DNA from: JAIBJN01 sp963775625
GTDB lineage: Bacteria > Actinomycetota > Thermoleophilia > Gaiellales > Gaiellaceae
Assembly (NCBI GenBank): GCA_963775625.1
Contig: CAVZJM010000006.1
Span: 1-64,000, forward strand
DNA length: 64,000 nt
Reading direction: 5' to 3'
In this document: piece by piece, positions 49,653 to 61,638 of the stretch
Numbering within the stretch: the stretch's first letter is position 1
Layout: each line of letters opens with the position of its first letter
Program-made: the position numbers and the translations under genes
The notes under the pieces: model-generated
Database searches by the model: none
Seen by the model: the letters and a program-made list of their open reading frames with translations, nothing else
What the model was told of the DNA's origin: nothing

Positions 49653-49685
49653 CCTTTAACTCGGTCCCGAGAGGCCGGAAAGGAG
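49653..49685 (+). promoter_or_regulatory. PyrR-binding RNA hairpin over the pyrR ribosome binding site
   Basis: CCTTT...TCC-CGAGAGGCC-GGA-AAAGG can fold with the conserved GAGAGG loop of PyrR-binding RNA. The right arm AAAGG is also the Shine-Dalgarno of pyrR (start 49692). Binding of PyrR with UMP would hide it. This matches the translational form of pyr control known from mycobacteria. Confidence 0.75.
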
Positions 49686-49691
49686 TGGCTG

Positions 49692-50267
49692 GTGGCTGCG
49701 CCCGCACGGGCGGAACGGATCCTGCTGGACGGAGAGGCCCTCCGCCGCACGATCGTCCGCATCGCCCACGAGGTCGTCGAGCGCAACCCGAGCCTCGAGC
49801 GCACGGCGCTCGTCGGCATCCACACCCGCGGCGTGCCCTTCGCCCAGCGCCTGCGGCGCCAGATCGAGGAGTTCGCCGGCCGGGAGATCGCGCTCGGCAC
49901 GCTCGACATCACCTTTCACCGCGACGACGTCCATGCGCGGGACGGCAACGGGCCGCTTCACCCCCAGCCGGTGGTCAGGGCGACGCGCCTCGACTTCCCG
50001 CTCGAGGGAATGACGTGCGTGCTCTGCGACGACGTCCTCTACACCGGCCGCACGATCCGCGCCGCGATCGACGCGCTCTTCGACTACGGCCGCCCCGAGC
50101 GCGTCCAGCTCGCCGTGCTCGTCGACCGGGGGCACCGCGAGCTCCCGATCCGCCCCGACTACGTGGGCAAGAACCTTCCGACCGCCCACGAGGAGCGTGT
50201 CCAGGTGCAGCTCCTCGAGGTCGACGAGGTCGATCGCGTCCTGCTCGTCCCGACCCAAGAGAAGTGA
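49692..50267 (+). CDS. pyrR: PyrR, pyrimidine operon regulator / uracil phosphoribosyltransferase
   Basis: 191 residues, GTG start with AAAGGAG upstream. It binds pyr mRNA when UMP is high and has uracil phosphoribosyltransferase activity. The PRPP loop is CVLCDDVLYTGRTIRAAIDAL near 112-132, and the family motifs ALVGIHTRGVPFA and LDITFHRDD are present. First gene of the operon; pyrB starts 8 bp after its stop. Confidence 0.95.
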   Translation: MAAPARAERILLDGEALRRTIVRIAHEVVERNPSLERTALVGIHTRGVPFAQRLRRQIEEFAGREIALGTLDITFHRDDVHARDGNGPLHPQPVVRATRLDFPLEGMTCVLCDDVLYTGRTIRAAIDALFDYGRPERVQLAVLVDRGHRELPIRPDYVGKNLPTAHEERVQVQLLEVDEVDRVLLVPTQEK

Positions 50268-50275
50268 GGAAGCCC

Positions 50276-51274
50276 ATGGCTGACGTTCGACCGTTGCTGC
50301 GCTCCGAGCTCCTGCCCCCGAAAAGCTCTGCCCGCCGGCACCTGATCTCGATCGCCGACCTGACGCGCGAGGACGTCGAGCGGCTGCTGGCCCTCTCGCG
50401 GACGTTCGCCCGCTCGCTCGAGCGGGACGTCAAGAAGCTGCCGGCGCTCCGCGGCCGTACGGTGGTCAATCTCTTCTTCGAGGCGTCGACCCGGACCTCG
50501 TCGAGCTTCGAGCTCGCCGCCAAGCGGCTGTCGGCGGACGTCATGTCGATCAAGTCGTCGGGCTCCGCGGTCGAGAAGGGCGAGTCGCTGAAGGACACGC
50601 TCTTGACGATCGGCGCCTACGACCCCGACGTCGTCGTCATCCGCCACGCTCAGATCGGCGCGCCGCACCTCGCCGCCCGCTTCACGCCGGCGCACGTGGT
50701 CAACGCCGGAGACGGCAAGCACCAGCATCCGACCCAGGCGCTCCTCGACCTCTACACGCTGGAGGAGGAGCTCGGCGGGATCGACGGGCTCCACGTCGCC
50801 ATCGTCGGAGACGTGCTCCACTCGCGCGTCGCCCGCTCCAACATCCAGGCGCTCGTCCTCATGGGCGCGCGGGTCACGCTCGTCGGCCCGCCGCCGCTGA
50901 TCCCGTGCGGGATCGAGTCGATGGGATGCGAGGTCTCGCACGACATCGCCGACCTGAAGGACGCCGACGTCGTCTACGTCCTGCGGATGCAGCGCGAGCG
51001 CATGCTCGAGGGCGCCAACTACGTCCCCAGCCTGCGGGAGTACACCGCGCGCTGGGGCGTGACGCCCGAGCGGCTGCGCCCGGGCCAGCGGGTCATGCAC
51101 CCGGGGCCGATGAACCGCGGCGTCGAGATCGACGCCGCCGTTGCGGATTCCCCCGACTCGCTCGTCGAGCGCCAGGTGCGGAGCGGGCTCGTCGTCCGCA
51201 TGGCCGTCCTCTACGACCTGCTTACACAGGGCCCCGTCGAGGTCAAGGTGGCCGAGATCGAGGAGGTGGCCTGA
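50276..51274 (+). CDS. pyrB: Aspartate carbamoyltransferase, catalytic subunit
   Basis: 332 residues. It joins carbamoyl phosphate and aspartate. FEASTRTSSSFELAAKRL near 68-85 is the carbamoyl-phosphate loop, NAGDGKHQHPTQALLDLY near 143-160 the shared motif, and MHPGPMNRGVEI near 275-286 the aspartate region. No pyrI regulatory subunit is present, as usual for actinobacteria. Its TGA overlaps the pyrC start (TGATG). Confidence 0.96.
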   Translation: MADVRPLLRSELLPPKSSARRHLISIADLTREDVERLLALSRTFARSLERDVKKLPALRGRTVVNLFFEASTRTSSSFELAAKRLSADVMSIKSSGSAVEKGESLKDTLLTIGAYDPDVVVIRHAQIGAPHLAARFTPAHVVNAGDGKHQHPTQALLDLYTLEEELGGIDGLHVAIVGDVLHSRVARSNIQALVLMGARVTLVGPPPLIPCGIESMGCEVSHDIADLKDADVVYVLRMQRERMLEGANYVPSLREYTARWGVTPERLRPGQRVMHPGPMNRGVEIDAAVADSPDSLVERQVRSGLVVRMAVLYDLLTQGPVEVKVAEIEEVA

Positions 51275-52564
51275 TGAGCCAGATTCTCTTCGGGAGGAAC
51301 GGGCGCCAGGACTCGCTCGTCTTCGAGAACGTCCGCGTGATCGACCCCACCCGCGGGCTCGACGAGGCGCTCACGGTGCGCGTCGACGAGGGCATCGTCA
51401 CCGCCCTCGAGCCCGCCTCCGCTCCCGCGAACGGGAAGGTGCTGGCGCCCGCTTTCGTCGACCCTCACGTGCACCTGCGCACGCCCGGGCGCGAGGACGA
51501 GGAAGACCTCGCCTCCGGGACGCGCGCCGCGGCCGCGGGCGGCTACTGCGCCATCCTCGCCATGCCGAACACGGAGCCGGTCGTCGACTCCGCGTCCGTC
51601 CTCGGCGCCCTCACGGAGCAGGCGGAGCGCGAGGCGGAGATCCCCGTCGGCTTCCTGGCGGCGATCACCAGGGCGCAGGACGGCGCCGAGCTCACCGAGA
51701 TGGTCGAGCTCGCCGAGCGCGGCGCGGTCGGCTTCACGGACGACGGCCGCCCGGTCGTCGCGCCCGGACTGTTTCGGCGCGCCCTCCAGTACAGCGCTGC
51801 GGCTGGCCGGCCCGTCGCCGTGCACTGCGAGGAGCCGACGCTCTCGCGCGGCGGCCACGTCCACGAAGGGGTCGTCTCCGCCGAGCTCGGCTTCGGCGGC
51901 TACCCCTCCGTCGGGGAGAGCGTCATGGTCGCCCGCGACCTCGCGCTCGCCGGCTACGAGGCACGGCCGCTCCATCTGCTCCACCTCTCGGCCCGCGAGT
52001 CCGTCGCCGAGCTGCGCCGGGCCCGTGGCTGCGGGCGTCCAGGCGACCGCGGAGGTGACGCCGCACCACCTCTGCCTCACGGACGAGGCCGTGCGCTCGC
52101 TCGACCCGAACGTGAAGATGAACCCGCCGCTCCGTGCGGACGAAGACCGGGCCGCCCTCGTCGAGGCGCTCCTCGACGGGACGATCGAGGCGATCGCCAC
52201 CGACCACGCGCCGCACGCCCGCGAGGAGAAGGAGGTGCCGTTCGAGGAGGCGCCCTTCGGCGTCACCGGCCTCGAGACCGCGTTCTCCGCGCTCAACACG
52301 CAGCTGGTCGAGCCCGGGGTCGTCCCCCTGGCGACGCTGCTCGAGCGCATGAGCGCAGGGCCCGCGCGCATCTACGGCCTCGACACGCCCACGATCGAGG
52401 TGGGCGCGCAGGCGAACCTCGTCCTTCTCGACCTCGAGGCCGTCTGGCACGTGGACGAAGGGTCGTTCAGGTCGAAGTCGACCAACTCCTGGCTCCTCGG
52501 CTCCAAGCTGCACGGCCGCGTCGTCCAGACGGTGGCGGCCGGAAAGGTCGTCTACGCCGGATGA
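51274..52564 (+). pseudogene. pyrC: Dihydroorotase with an apparent frameshift
   Basis: The N-terminal 250 residues read cleanly: zinc motif DPHVHLRTPG near 67-76, AMPNTEP near 96, GFTDDGRPV near 153 and LHLLHLS near 233. Near 52020 the coding pattern jumps to the next frame and goes on with VQATAEVTPHHLCLTDE, IATDHAPHA (catalytic Asp) and SWLLGSKLHG to a stop overlapping carA by 4 bp. All active-site parts exist, and the neighbours pyrB and carA are intact. An indel in the sequence is more likely than loss of an essential gene. Confidence 0.9.
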
Positions 52565-53587
52565 GCGGCTTCCTCGTCCTCGAGGACGGCTCGGTCTTCC
52601 GCGGCCGCTCGGTCGGCGCGCTCGGAATCGCGCACGGCGAGGCCGTCTTCACCACGGCGATGACCGGCTACCAGGAGGTGGTCACGGACCCGAGCTTCTC
52701 CGAGCAGATCGTCGCCTTCACGGCCCCGATGATCGGCAACTACGGCGTCTCGCCGCAGCGGTCGGAGTCGGCTCGCCCGCATGCGCGTGCGGTCCTGATG
52801 CGGCAGGCGAGCGGGAGCGACTGGGCTCGCTGGCTCCAGGGGAACGGAATCGTCGCCCTGGAGGACGTCGACACCCGCGCGCTCGTCGTCCGGCTGCGGG
52901 AGCAGGGTGCCATGCGCGCGGCGGCCGTCGCCGGGGCGGCCTCGGTCGAGCAGGTGCTCGCCGACGTCCGGGCGCAACCACCCATGGCGGGGCGCGCGCT
53001 CGTCGCCGGCGTCTCCACGCCCGAGCCCTACCGGGTCGGGAGCGGCAGGACCCCCGTCGCCGTCCTCGACTACGGCTGCAAGCGGTCGATCGTCGACCGC
53101 CTGGCGGCGGCCGGCGCTCGGGTGACCGTCTGGCCGCACGAGACCGACGCCGACGCGATCCTCGCCTCTCGCCCGCGCGGCGTCCTCCTCTGCAACGGCC
53201 CCGGGGATCCCGCAGCGCTCGACTCCGAGGTGAACGTCGTCAGGAACCTGCTCGGACGCGTCCCGATCCTCGGCATCTGCCTCGGCCACCAGCTCCTCGC
53301 GCGGGCCGCCGGGCTCGAGACCTTCAAGCTCCCGTTCGGGCACCGGGGCGCGAACCACCCCGTGCTCGAGCTTGCATCGAGCCGGGTTCTCGTGACCAGC
53401 CAGAACCACGGCTTCGCGGTGCGCGGCGACGGTCCGACGGTGACGCACGTGTCCCTGTACGACGGCACCGTGGAGGGCATCGCCGTCCCCGGTGAGCACG
53501 CGCGGTCGCTCCAGTTCCATCCGGAGGCGGGCCCCGGCCCGCACGACGCCTGGCCGGAGATCGAGGCCTGGGTCGAGGAGCTCGGCT

Positions 53588-53604
<17 letters not shown>
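52561..53604 (+). CDS. carA: Carbamoyl phosphate synthase, small (glutaminase) subunit
   Basis: 347 residues. It splits glutamine and passes ammonia to CarB. The N-terminal domain (GEAVFTTAMTGYQEVVTDPS near 22-41) and the amidotransferase domain (LGICLGHQLLARA with the nucleophile Cys near 240; FHPEAGPGPHDA with His-Glu near 320) are complete. It overlaps pyrC by 4 bp and carB by 17 bp, so the order pyrC-carA-carB is tightly coupled. Confidence 0.96.
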
Positions 53605-56654
<3,050 letters not shown>

Positions 56655-56674
<20 letters not shown>

Positions 56675-57401
56675 CGTCCTTCGGGTGGAGAGCGTGGGGC
56701 CGTACGCGCTCGTTCGGCTGCGGCGCGGTGGTCTCGAGCCCGGGATCCCCGGCCAGTTCTTCATGCTCCGCCCGCCCGGCCTGCTCCTGCCGAGGCCGAT
56801 GAGCCTCTGCCTCGCGCCTCCCGGCGAGCTAGCGTTCCTCATCGACCCGGTCGGGCCCGGGACGCGTGCGCTCGCGGAGCTCGGAGCGGGGGAGGAGGTG
56901 GACGTCCTCGGCCCGCTCGGCAACGGCTTCGACCTGGGCGTCGACCGGCCGCTCCTCGTCGGCGGCGGCATCGGCGTGGCGCCGTTCCCCTACCTCTCCG
57001 AGCGCCTGGGTCGCCCGCCGGCGCTCCTCGGCTTCCGCACGGCCCGCCACGCCGAGGCGGCTGCGCTCGTTCCGAACGCCGAGGTCGTGCTCGAGCCGAC
57101 GTACGTCACCGAGGCGCTCGAGCCGGGCCGCGACGTCCTCGCCTGCGGCCCGGAGCCAATGCTGGAGGCCGTGCGCCGGCTTGCCCCCGGGGCCCAGCTG
57201 GCCTGGGAGGCCCCGATGGCCTGCGGGTACGGCGCCTGCTACGGCTGCGCGGTCGAGATCGACGGCCGCCTCGCCCGGCTCTGCGTGGAGGGCCCAGTCA
57301 TTTCCGCCTTGGCGGAAATGGCTAAGGATGAAGACCCTGCCCCGGTGGTTGCCTCGTCATCTTCTGGTCGAGCTCTTGCCCGAAGGGGAAGAGCTCGTTG
57401 A
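56655..57401 (+). CDS. pyrK: Dihydroorotate dehydrogenase electron-transfer subunit
   Basis: 248 residues, GTG start inside the end of carB. It binds FAD and a 2Fe-2S cluster and links PyrD to NAD. FAD site: LPRPMSLCLA near 34-43; NAD site: LVGGGIGVAPF near 97-107 and LACGPEPML near 159-167; cluster cysteines: MACGYGACYGCAVE near 194-207 and LCVEGPV. Homologues end just after this last cysteine. Here about 33 extra residues follow (ISALAEMAKDEDPAPVV...), encoded by a palindrome-containing insertion. Confidence 0.92.
57299..57320. repeat. Perfect palindrome at the pyrK-pyrD junction
   Basis: CATTTCCGCC-TT-GGCGGAAATG: 10-bp perfect stem with a 2-nt loop, inside the extended 3' end of pyrK and followed by GAAGACCCTGCCCC. 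It marks the start of roughly 100 bp of DNA that does not fit either protein family. Confidence 0.7.
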
Positions 57402-58291
57402 TCCTGAACGCCTCGGGCTGTCTCGACGCGTTGACCGCGCCGGACGTGGCGCGCTCGCTCGACGCCTTCGTGACGAAGACGGTGACGCCGCTTCCGCGGG
57501 AGGGGAACCAGCCCGTCCGGATCGCCGAGACGGACGTCGGGATGCTGAACTCGATCGGCCTCGCCAACCCGGGGATCGACCGCTTCCTCGACGAGGTGCT
57601 CCCGCGGCTTCTGGAGCTCGGCCCGCCCGTCTGGGTCTCCGTCGGCGGCTTCGCGGCGGAGGAGTACGCCGACCTGTGCGCGCGCCTGGACGCGACCGGG
57701 GCAACCGCGCTGGAGCTGAACCTGTCCTGCCCGAACGTCGCGGCGCCCGAGGACGAGGCGACCGCGATCGTGACGGCCGCCCGCGCGGTCACGGACAAGC
57801 CGCTCTACGCCAAGCTCGCGCCGGGCCTCCCCGATCTCCCCGCGGTGGCCGAGGCCGCTGCGACCGCAGGCGCGGACGGGCTCTCCCTGGTGAACACGAT
57901 CCGAGGCCTGGCGCTCGACCCGGCCACGCTGGCGCCGCGCCTGGGAACGGGCTCGGGCGGTCTCTCGGGCCCCGCGCTTCGGCCGGTCGCGCTCGCAGCC
58001 GTGCACGCCGCCTACCGCGCGACGGGGTTGCCGATCGTCGGCATGGGCGGGATCGAGACCGGGATGCACGCGCTCGAGCTGATCGCGGCGGGAGCCTCGG
58101 CCGTCGCGCTCGGCACCGTGCTCTTCGCGGACCCGGCCGCGCCCGAGCGGGTGCGGGGCGAGCTCGCGGCCGAGGCGTCCTCCCGCGGCTTCGACGAGCC
58201 TCTCGCAGCCCGGGGCGCGGCGCACGCCTCTGTTGTCAATCGTGCCGACGCGTGGCCGAAGGAAGGGGGACGGGTAGGGTTGAAGCTCTGA
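57398..58291 (+). CDS. pyrD: Dihydroorotate dehydrogenase, class 1B catalytic subunit (N-terminus altered)
   Basis: 297 residues, TTG start overlapping pyrK by 4 bp. It oxidises dihydroorotate with FMN and pairs with PyrK. NASGCLDA near the start, ALELNLSCPNVAAP near 108-121 (substrate and catalytic Cys), and GMGGIETGMHALELIAAGAS near 211-230 (FMN phosphate site). Family members carry about 15 residues before LxNASG (a first strand ending NPL); these are missing, replaced by the insertion shared with pyrK, and no earlier start is open (TGA at 57329). Activity is likely but not assured. Confidence 0.88.
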   Translation: MILNASGCLDALTAPDVARSLDAFVTKTVTPLPREGNQPVRIAETDVGMLNSIGLANPGIDRFLDEVLPRLLELGPPVWVSVGGFAAEEYADLCARLDATGATALELNLSCPNVAAPEDEATAIVTAARAVTDKPLYAKLAPGLPDLPAVAEAAATAGADGLSLVNTIRGLALDPATLAPRLGTGSGGLSGPALRPVALAAVHAAYRATGLPIVGMGGIETGMHALELIAAGASAVALGTVLFADPAAPERVRGELAAEASSRGFDEPLAARGAAHASVVNRADAWPKEGGRVGLKL

Positions 58292-58315
58292 GAGGCGCTG
58301 TTAGAATGCCGCGCC

Positions 58316-58645
58316 ATGCAAGGCACCAAGACGCAGGTCCAGGCCCCCCTCCGCTCCCTGGATCAGCGAATGGAGGCTCTCCGCCGCGCGAACGAGATCC
58401 GCGTGAAGCGAGCGAAGCTCAAGAAGGATCTCAAGGCGGGCTCCGTTCAGATCGAGTCGATACTCCGGAACCCTCCCGGGTATGTGGAGACCGCGAAGGT
58501 CTTCGACATCCTGATGGCAGTCCCGAAGTTCGGGCGCGTCAAGGCTGCCCGCTTCCTGAACCAGTGCCGGATCAGCCAGTCGAAGACCGTTGGCGGGCTC
58601 TCCGACCGCCAGCGCGCCGAGCTGGTCGCGCTGCTGCGCCGCTGA
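58316..58645 (+). CDS. mihF: Integration host factor, actinobacterial type
   Basis: 109 residues. Actinobacterial mIHF is a nucleoid protein with a helix-two-turn-helix, not related to E. coli IHF. RMEALRRANEIRVKRAKLKKDLK near 18-40 and VPKFGRVKAARFLNQCRISQSKTVGGL near 70-96 are its marks. Immediately upstream of gmk and rpoZ, as in mycobacteria and Streptomyces. The start ATG 58316 lies 25 bp after pyrD. It is a strong marker that this is an actinobacterium. Confidence 0.94.
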   Translation: MQGTKTQVQAPLRSLDQRMEALRRANEIRVKRAKLKKDLKAGSVQIESILRNPPGYVETAKVFDILMAVPKFGRVKAARFLNQCRISQSKTVGGLSDRQRAELVALLRR

Positions 58646-58646
58646 C

Positions 58647-59240
58647 GTGCGGCCACGGCTCTTCGTCGTCACCGGACCGTCCGGCGCCGGCAAGGGCACG
58701 CTGATCCGGAAGCTCGTCGCGAGCCGAGCCGACCTCGCGGCCGCCGTCTCGGCGACGACCCGCCCTCTCCGGCCCGGGGAGAAGGACGGGCGCGAGTACC
58801 ACTTCCTCTCGCCGGACGAGTTCCAGCGCCGCTTCGACGCCGGCGAGTTCCTCGAGCACGTCGACTACGTGTCGGGCCACCGGTACGGAACGCTCCGCGA
58901 GGAGGTCGACCGCATCCTCTCGTCGGGGCGAAGCGTCGTGCTCGAGCTCGAGACGCACGGCGCCAAGGAGGTCCAGGCTGCGCTTCCGGACGCCGTCACG
59001 ATCTTCATCGAGGCGCCGAGCTTCGCCGAGCTGGAGCGTCGGCTCCGCGACCGCGCCACGGAGAGCGCGGGCGAGATCGGCGAGCGCCTCGAGCTGGCGC
59101 GCCGCCAGGCCGAGGAAGCCGGCGACTTCGACCACGTCGTCACGAACGACGACGTGGCGCGGGCGGTGGGCGAGCTGAGCGCCATCTTCGACCGCGTGCT
59201 CGGCGAGCCGAGCGCTGCAGGTAAGCTTCGGGCGCCATGA
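58647..59240 (+). CDS. gmk: Guanylate kinase
   Basis: 197 residues, GTG start 1 bp after the mihF stop. It makes GDP from GMP. P-loop VTGPSGAGKGTLIRKL near 8-23, GMP site SATTRPLRPGEKDGREYHFL near 35-54, and YGTLREEVDRIL near 82-93. Slightly long C-terminus. Coupled to rpoZ by a 4-bp overlap (ATGA). Confidence 0.96.
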   Translation: MRPRLFVVTGPSGAGKGTLIRKLVASRADLAAAVSATTRPLRPGEKDGREYHFLSPDEFQRRFDAGEFLEHVDYVSGHRYGTLREEVDRILSSGRSVVLELETHGAKEVQAALPDAVTIFIEAPSFAELERRLRDRATESAGEIGERLELARRQAEEAGDFDHVVTNDDVARAVGELSAIFDRVLGEPSAAGKLRAP

Positions 59241-59467
59241 TGCATCCACGAATCGACGATCTCCTCGCCAGCGCCGGCGGTTCCCGCTATGCGCTCGTGA
59301 TCGCCGCGGCCAAGCGGGCGAGGCAGATCAACAACTACCACCATCAGCTCGGCGAGGGCACGTTCGACGATTTCGCCCCGCCCCTGGTCGAGTCCAGGTC
59401 GAAGAACTACCTGACCATGGCCCTCGAGGAAATCTCCGAGGGCAAGATCACCGTCTCGTACACGTAG
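59237..59467 (+). CDS. rpoZ: RNA polymerase omega subunit
   Basis: 76 residues. It aids assembly of RNA polymerase. RIDDLLASAGGSRYALVIAAAKRARQINNY near 5-34 is the family core, and VESRSKNYLTMALEEISEGKI near 50-70 the C-terminal helix seen in actinobacterial omega. Its start overlaps gmk. Two ATG codons are adjacent (59237 and 59240); either could be used. Confidence 0.95.
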   Translation: MMHPRIDDLLASAGGSRYALVIAAAKRARQINNYHHQLGEGTFDDFAPPLVESRSKNYLTMALEEISEGKITVSYT

Positions 59468-59489
59468 CTCTCGAGCTGCGCGGCCCACG

Positions 59490-60647
59490 GTGGCTCGGGT
59501 TCTCATCGGCGTGACCGGCGGGATCGCCGCCTACAAGGCGTGCGAGCTCGTCCGGCTGCTCGTGAAAGACGGGCACGACGTGACGCCGATCCTGACACCG
59601 GACGCGGAGCGCTTCGTCGCCGCGCACACGTTCGAGGCTCTCGCGCGGAAGGAAGCCGCGCGCGACCTCTACCCGCATCTGACCGAGGCGGACCTGCTCG
59701 TGATCGCGCCGCTCTCGGCGAACACGCTGGCGAAGCTGGCCCACGGCCTCGCCGACAACGTGCTCACGCAGGCGGCCCTGGCCGTTCGCGGGCCGGTGCT
59801 CGTCGCTCCGGCGATGAACGTCCGCATGTGGGAGCACCCGGCGACGCAGGCGAACCTCCAGCTGCTGGTCGAGCGGGGCGCGCACGTGATCGGGCCCGAG
59901 GAGGGCGAGCTGGCCGAAGGCGAGCACGGCGCCGGTCGCATGGCCGAGCCGGAGGCGATCCTCGCCCGCTGCCTCGAGCTCCTGGGCGCCGACGGTCCGC
60001 TGCGCGGCAAGCGGGTCGTCGTCAGCGCCGGAGGAACCCGCGAGCCGCTCGACTCCGTCCGCTACGTCGGCAACCGCTCCTCCGGGAAGATGGGCGTCGC
60101 CGTCGCCCGGGAGGCGCGCTGGCGCGGCGGCGAGGTCACGCTCGTCGCCTCGAACCTGGCCGTGCAGCCTCCCGACGGCATCGAGGTCGTGCAGGCGCCC
60201 TCGGCGGCCGACGTGGCCCGCGAGGTGCTGGGCCGCGGCGATGCCGACGTCGTCGTGATGGCGGCGGCGGTTGCGGACTACCGCCCCGCCGAACCGGCCG
60301 CGGGGAAGCGCCCGAAGGACCCCGATGTGTGGACGATCGACCTGGAGCCGACGGACGACGTCCTGGCCGAGCTCGGTCGCCGGCGGCGGAACGGGCAGAT
60401 CCTCGTCGGCTTTGCGGCGGACGAAGGGGAGGACGGCCTCGCGCGGGCGCGCGCGAAGTTGACAAACAAGCGCGGGAACCTCTTCGTCTACAACGACGTA
60501 TCTCGTTCTGACATCGGGTTCGATTCGGACTGGAACGAGCTCGTCCTCGTCACGCCGGCGGGCGAGCGCACGGTGAGCAGGCGAAGCAAGGAGGAATGCG
60601 CTGTGGCTATCCTCGACGAAGTCGAGGCTCTGCTGAGAGGGGTGTAG
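59490..60647 (+). CDS. coaBC: Bifunctional CoaBC (phosphopantothenate-cysteine ligase / decarboxylase)
   Basis: 385 residues, GTG start. Two steps of coenzyme A synthesis. CoaC part (1-~175): GVTGGIAAYKACELVRLL, PHLTEADLLVIAPLSANTLAK and the PAMNVRMW motif with the catalytic region. CoaB part (~180-385): VVSAGGTREPLDSVRYVGNRSSGKMG near 175-200 and the later NDVSRSDIGFDSD. rpoZ-coaBC is a widely kept order. moxR starts right at its stop codon. Confidence 0.95.
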   Translation: MARVLIGVTGGIAAYKACELVRLLVKDGHDVTPILTPDAERFVAAHTFEALARKEAARDLYPHLTEADLLVIAPLSANTLAKLAHGLADNVLTQAALAVRGPVLVAPAMNVRMWEHPATQANLQLLVERGAHVIGPEEGELAEGEHGAGRMAEPEAILARCLELLGADGPLRGKRVVVSAGGTREPLDSVRYVGNRSSGKMGVAVAREARWRGGEVTLVASNLAVQPPDGIEVVQAPSAADVAREVLGRGDADVVVMAAAVADYRPAEPAAGKRPKDPDVWTIDLEPTDDVLAELGRRRRNGQILVGFAADEGEDGLARARAKLTNKRGNLFVYNDVSRSDIGFDSDWNELVLVTPAGERTVSRRSKEECAVAILDEVEALLRGV

Positions 60648-61622
60648 ATGGACGAGCAAGCCGTCGAGGCCAAGCAGGGGGTGGAGACGTCCGCGGGGAC
60701 GGCGCTCGCCGAGAAGATCCAGGTCAATCTCCGCCGCGTCATCCACGCCCCCGACGAGACGCTCGAGTTCGCAGTCCTCTGCCTCCTCTCGGAAGGCCAC
60801 CTGATCATCGAGGACTTTCCGGGGGTGGGGAAGACGACCCTCGCCAAGGCGCTCGCACGGTCGGTCGACTGCTCGTTCTCGCGCCTCCAGTTCACGCCGG
60901 ATCTCCTGCCGTCCGACGTCACGGGCGTGAACGTCTTCAACCAGCGCTCCAACGAGTTCGAGTTCCGGCCCGGGCCCGTGTTCGCAAACATCCTCCTCGT
61001 CGACGAGATCAACCGCGCCTCGCCCAAGACGCAGTCGGCCCTGCTCGAGTGCATGCAGGAGCGCCAGGTGACGATCGACGGGGTCTCCTACCAGCTCGCT
61101 CCGCCGTTCCTGGTCATGGCGACGCAGAACCCGATCGAGTACGAGGGCACCTACCCGCTTCCCGAGGCCGAGCTCGACCGCTTCACGATGCGGATCGCGA
61201 TCGGCTATCCGCCGCTCGCCGACGAGGCGCGCATGCTCTCGGAGAACGCTGCCGAGACGCCGCTCGACTCGCTCGAGTGCGTCGCGAGCGCCCAGGAGGT
61301 CCTCGGGGCGATCGAGAGCGCCAAGAACGTCTTCGTCGAGGAGAGCCTCAACCGCTACATCGTCGCCGTGCTCCGGCACAGCCGCTCGGACGCGCGGCTC
61401 TTTTTGGGCGCGAGCCCGCGAGCCGGCCTGGCGCTCCTGCGGGTCGCCAAGGCGCGGGCGCTGGTGGCCGGGCGCGACTTCGTGGAGCCCGACGACGTCA
61501 AGTCGGTCGCGCCGACCGTGCTCGCCCACCGCCTGATCCTCTCGCCGGAGGCGCGCGCGAGCGGCCTGGACGGCGAAGAGCTCGTCCAGGACATCATCGA
61601 GCGCACGCCCGTCCCCGTCTAG
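60648..61622 (+). CDS. MoxR-family AAA+ ATPase
   Basis: 324 residues. Walker A GVGKTTLAKALARS near 60-73, Walker B NILLVDEINRASPKTQ near 114-129, sensor ATQNPIEYEGTYPLPEAELDRF near 161-182. MoxR ATPases help assemble or mature partner complexes, and here the partners are the DUF58 and transglutaminase genes that follow at once. The exact target is unknown. The start ATG follows the coaBC stop directly, so the module may share the operon's transcript. Confidence 0.93.
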   Translation: MDEQAVEAKQGVETSAGTALAEKIQVNLRRVIHAPDETLEFAVLCLLSEGHLIIEDFPGVGKTTLAKALARSVDCSFSRLQFTPDLLPSDVTGVNVFNQRSNEFEFRPGPVFANILLVDEINRASPKTQSALLECMQERQVTIDGVSYQLAPPFLVMATQNPIEYEGTYPLPEAELDRFTMRIAIGYPPLADEARMLSENAAETPLDSLECVASAQEVLGAIESAKNVFVEESLNRYIVAVLRHSRSDARLFLGASPRAGLALLRVAKARALVAGRDFVEPDDVKSVAPTVLAHRLILSPEARASGLDGEELVQDIIERTPVPV

Positions 61623-61638
61623 GGCAGATGCTCTCGAC

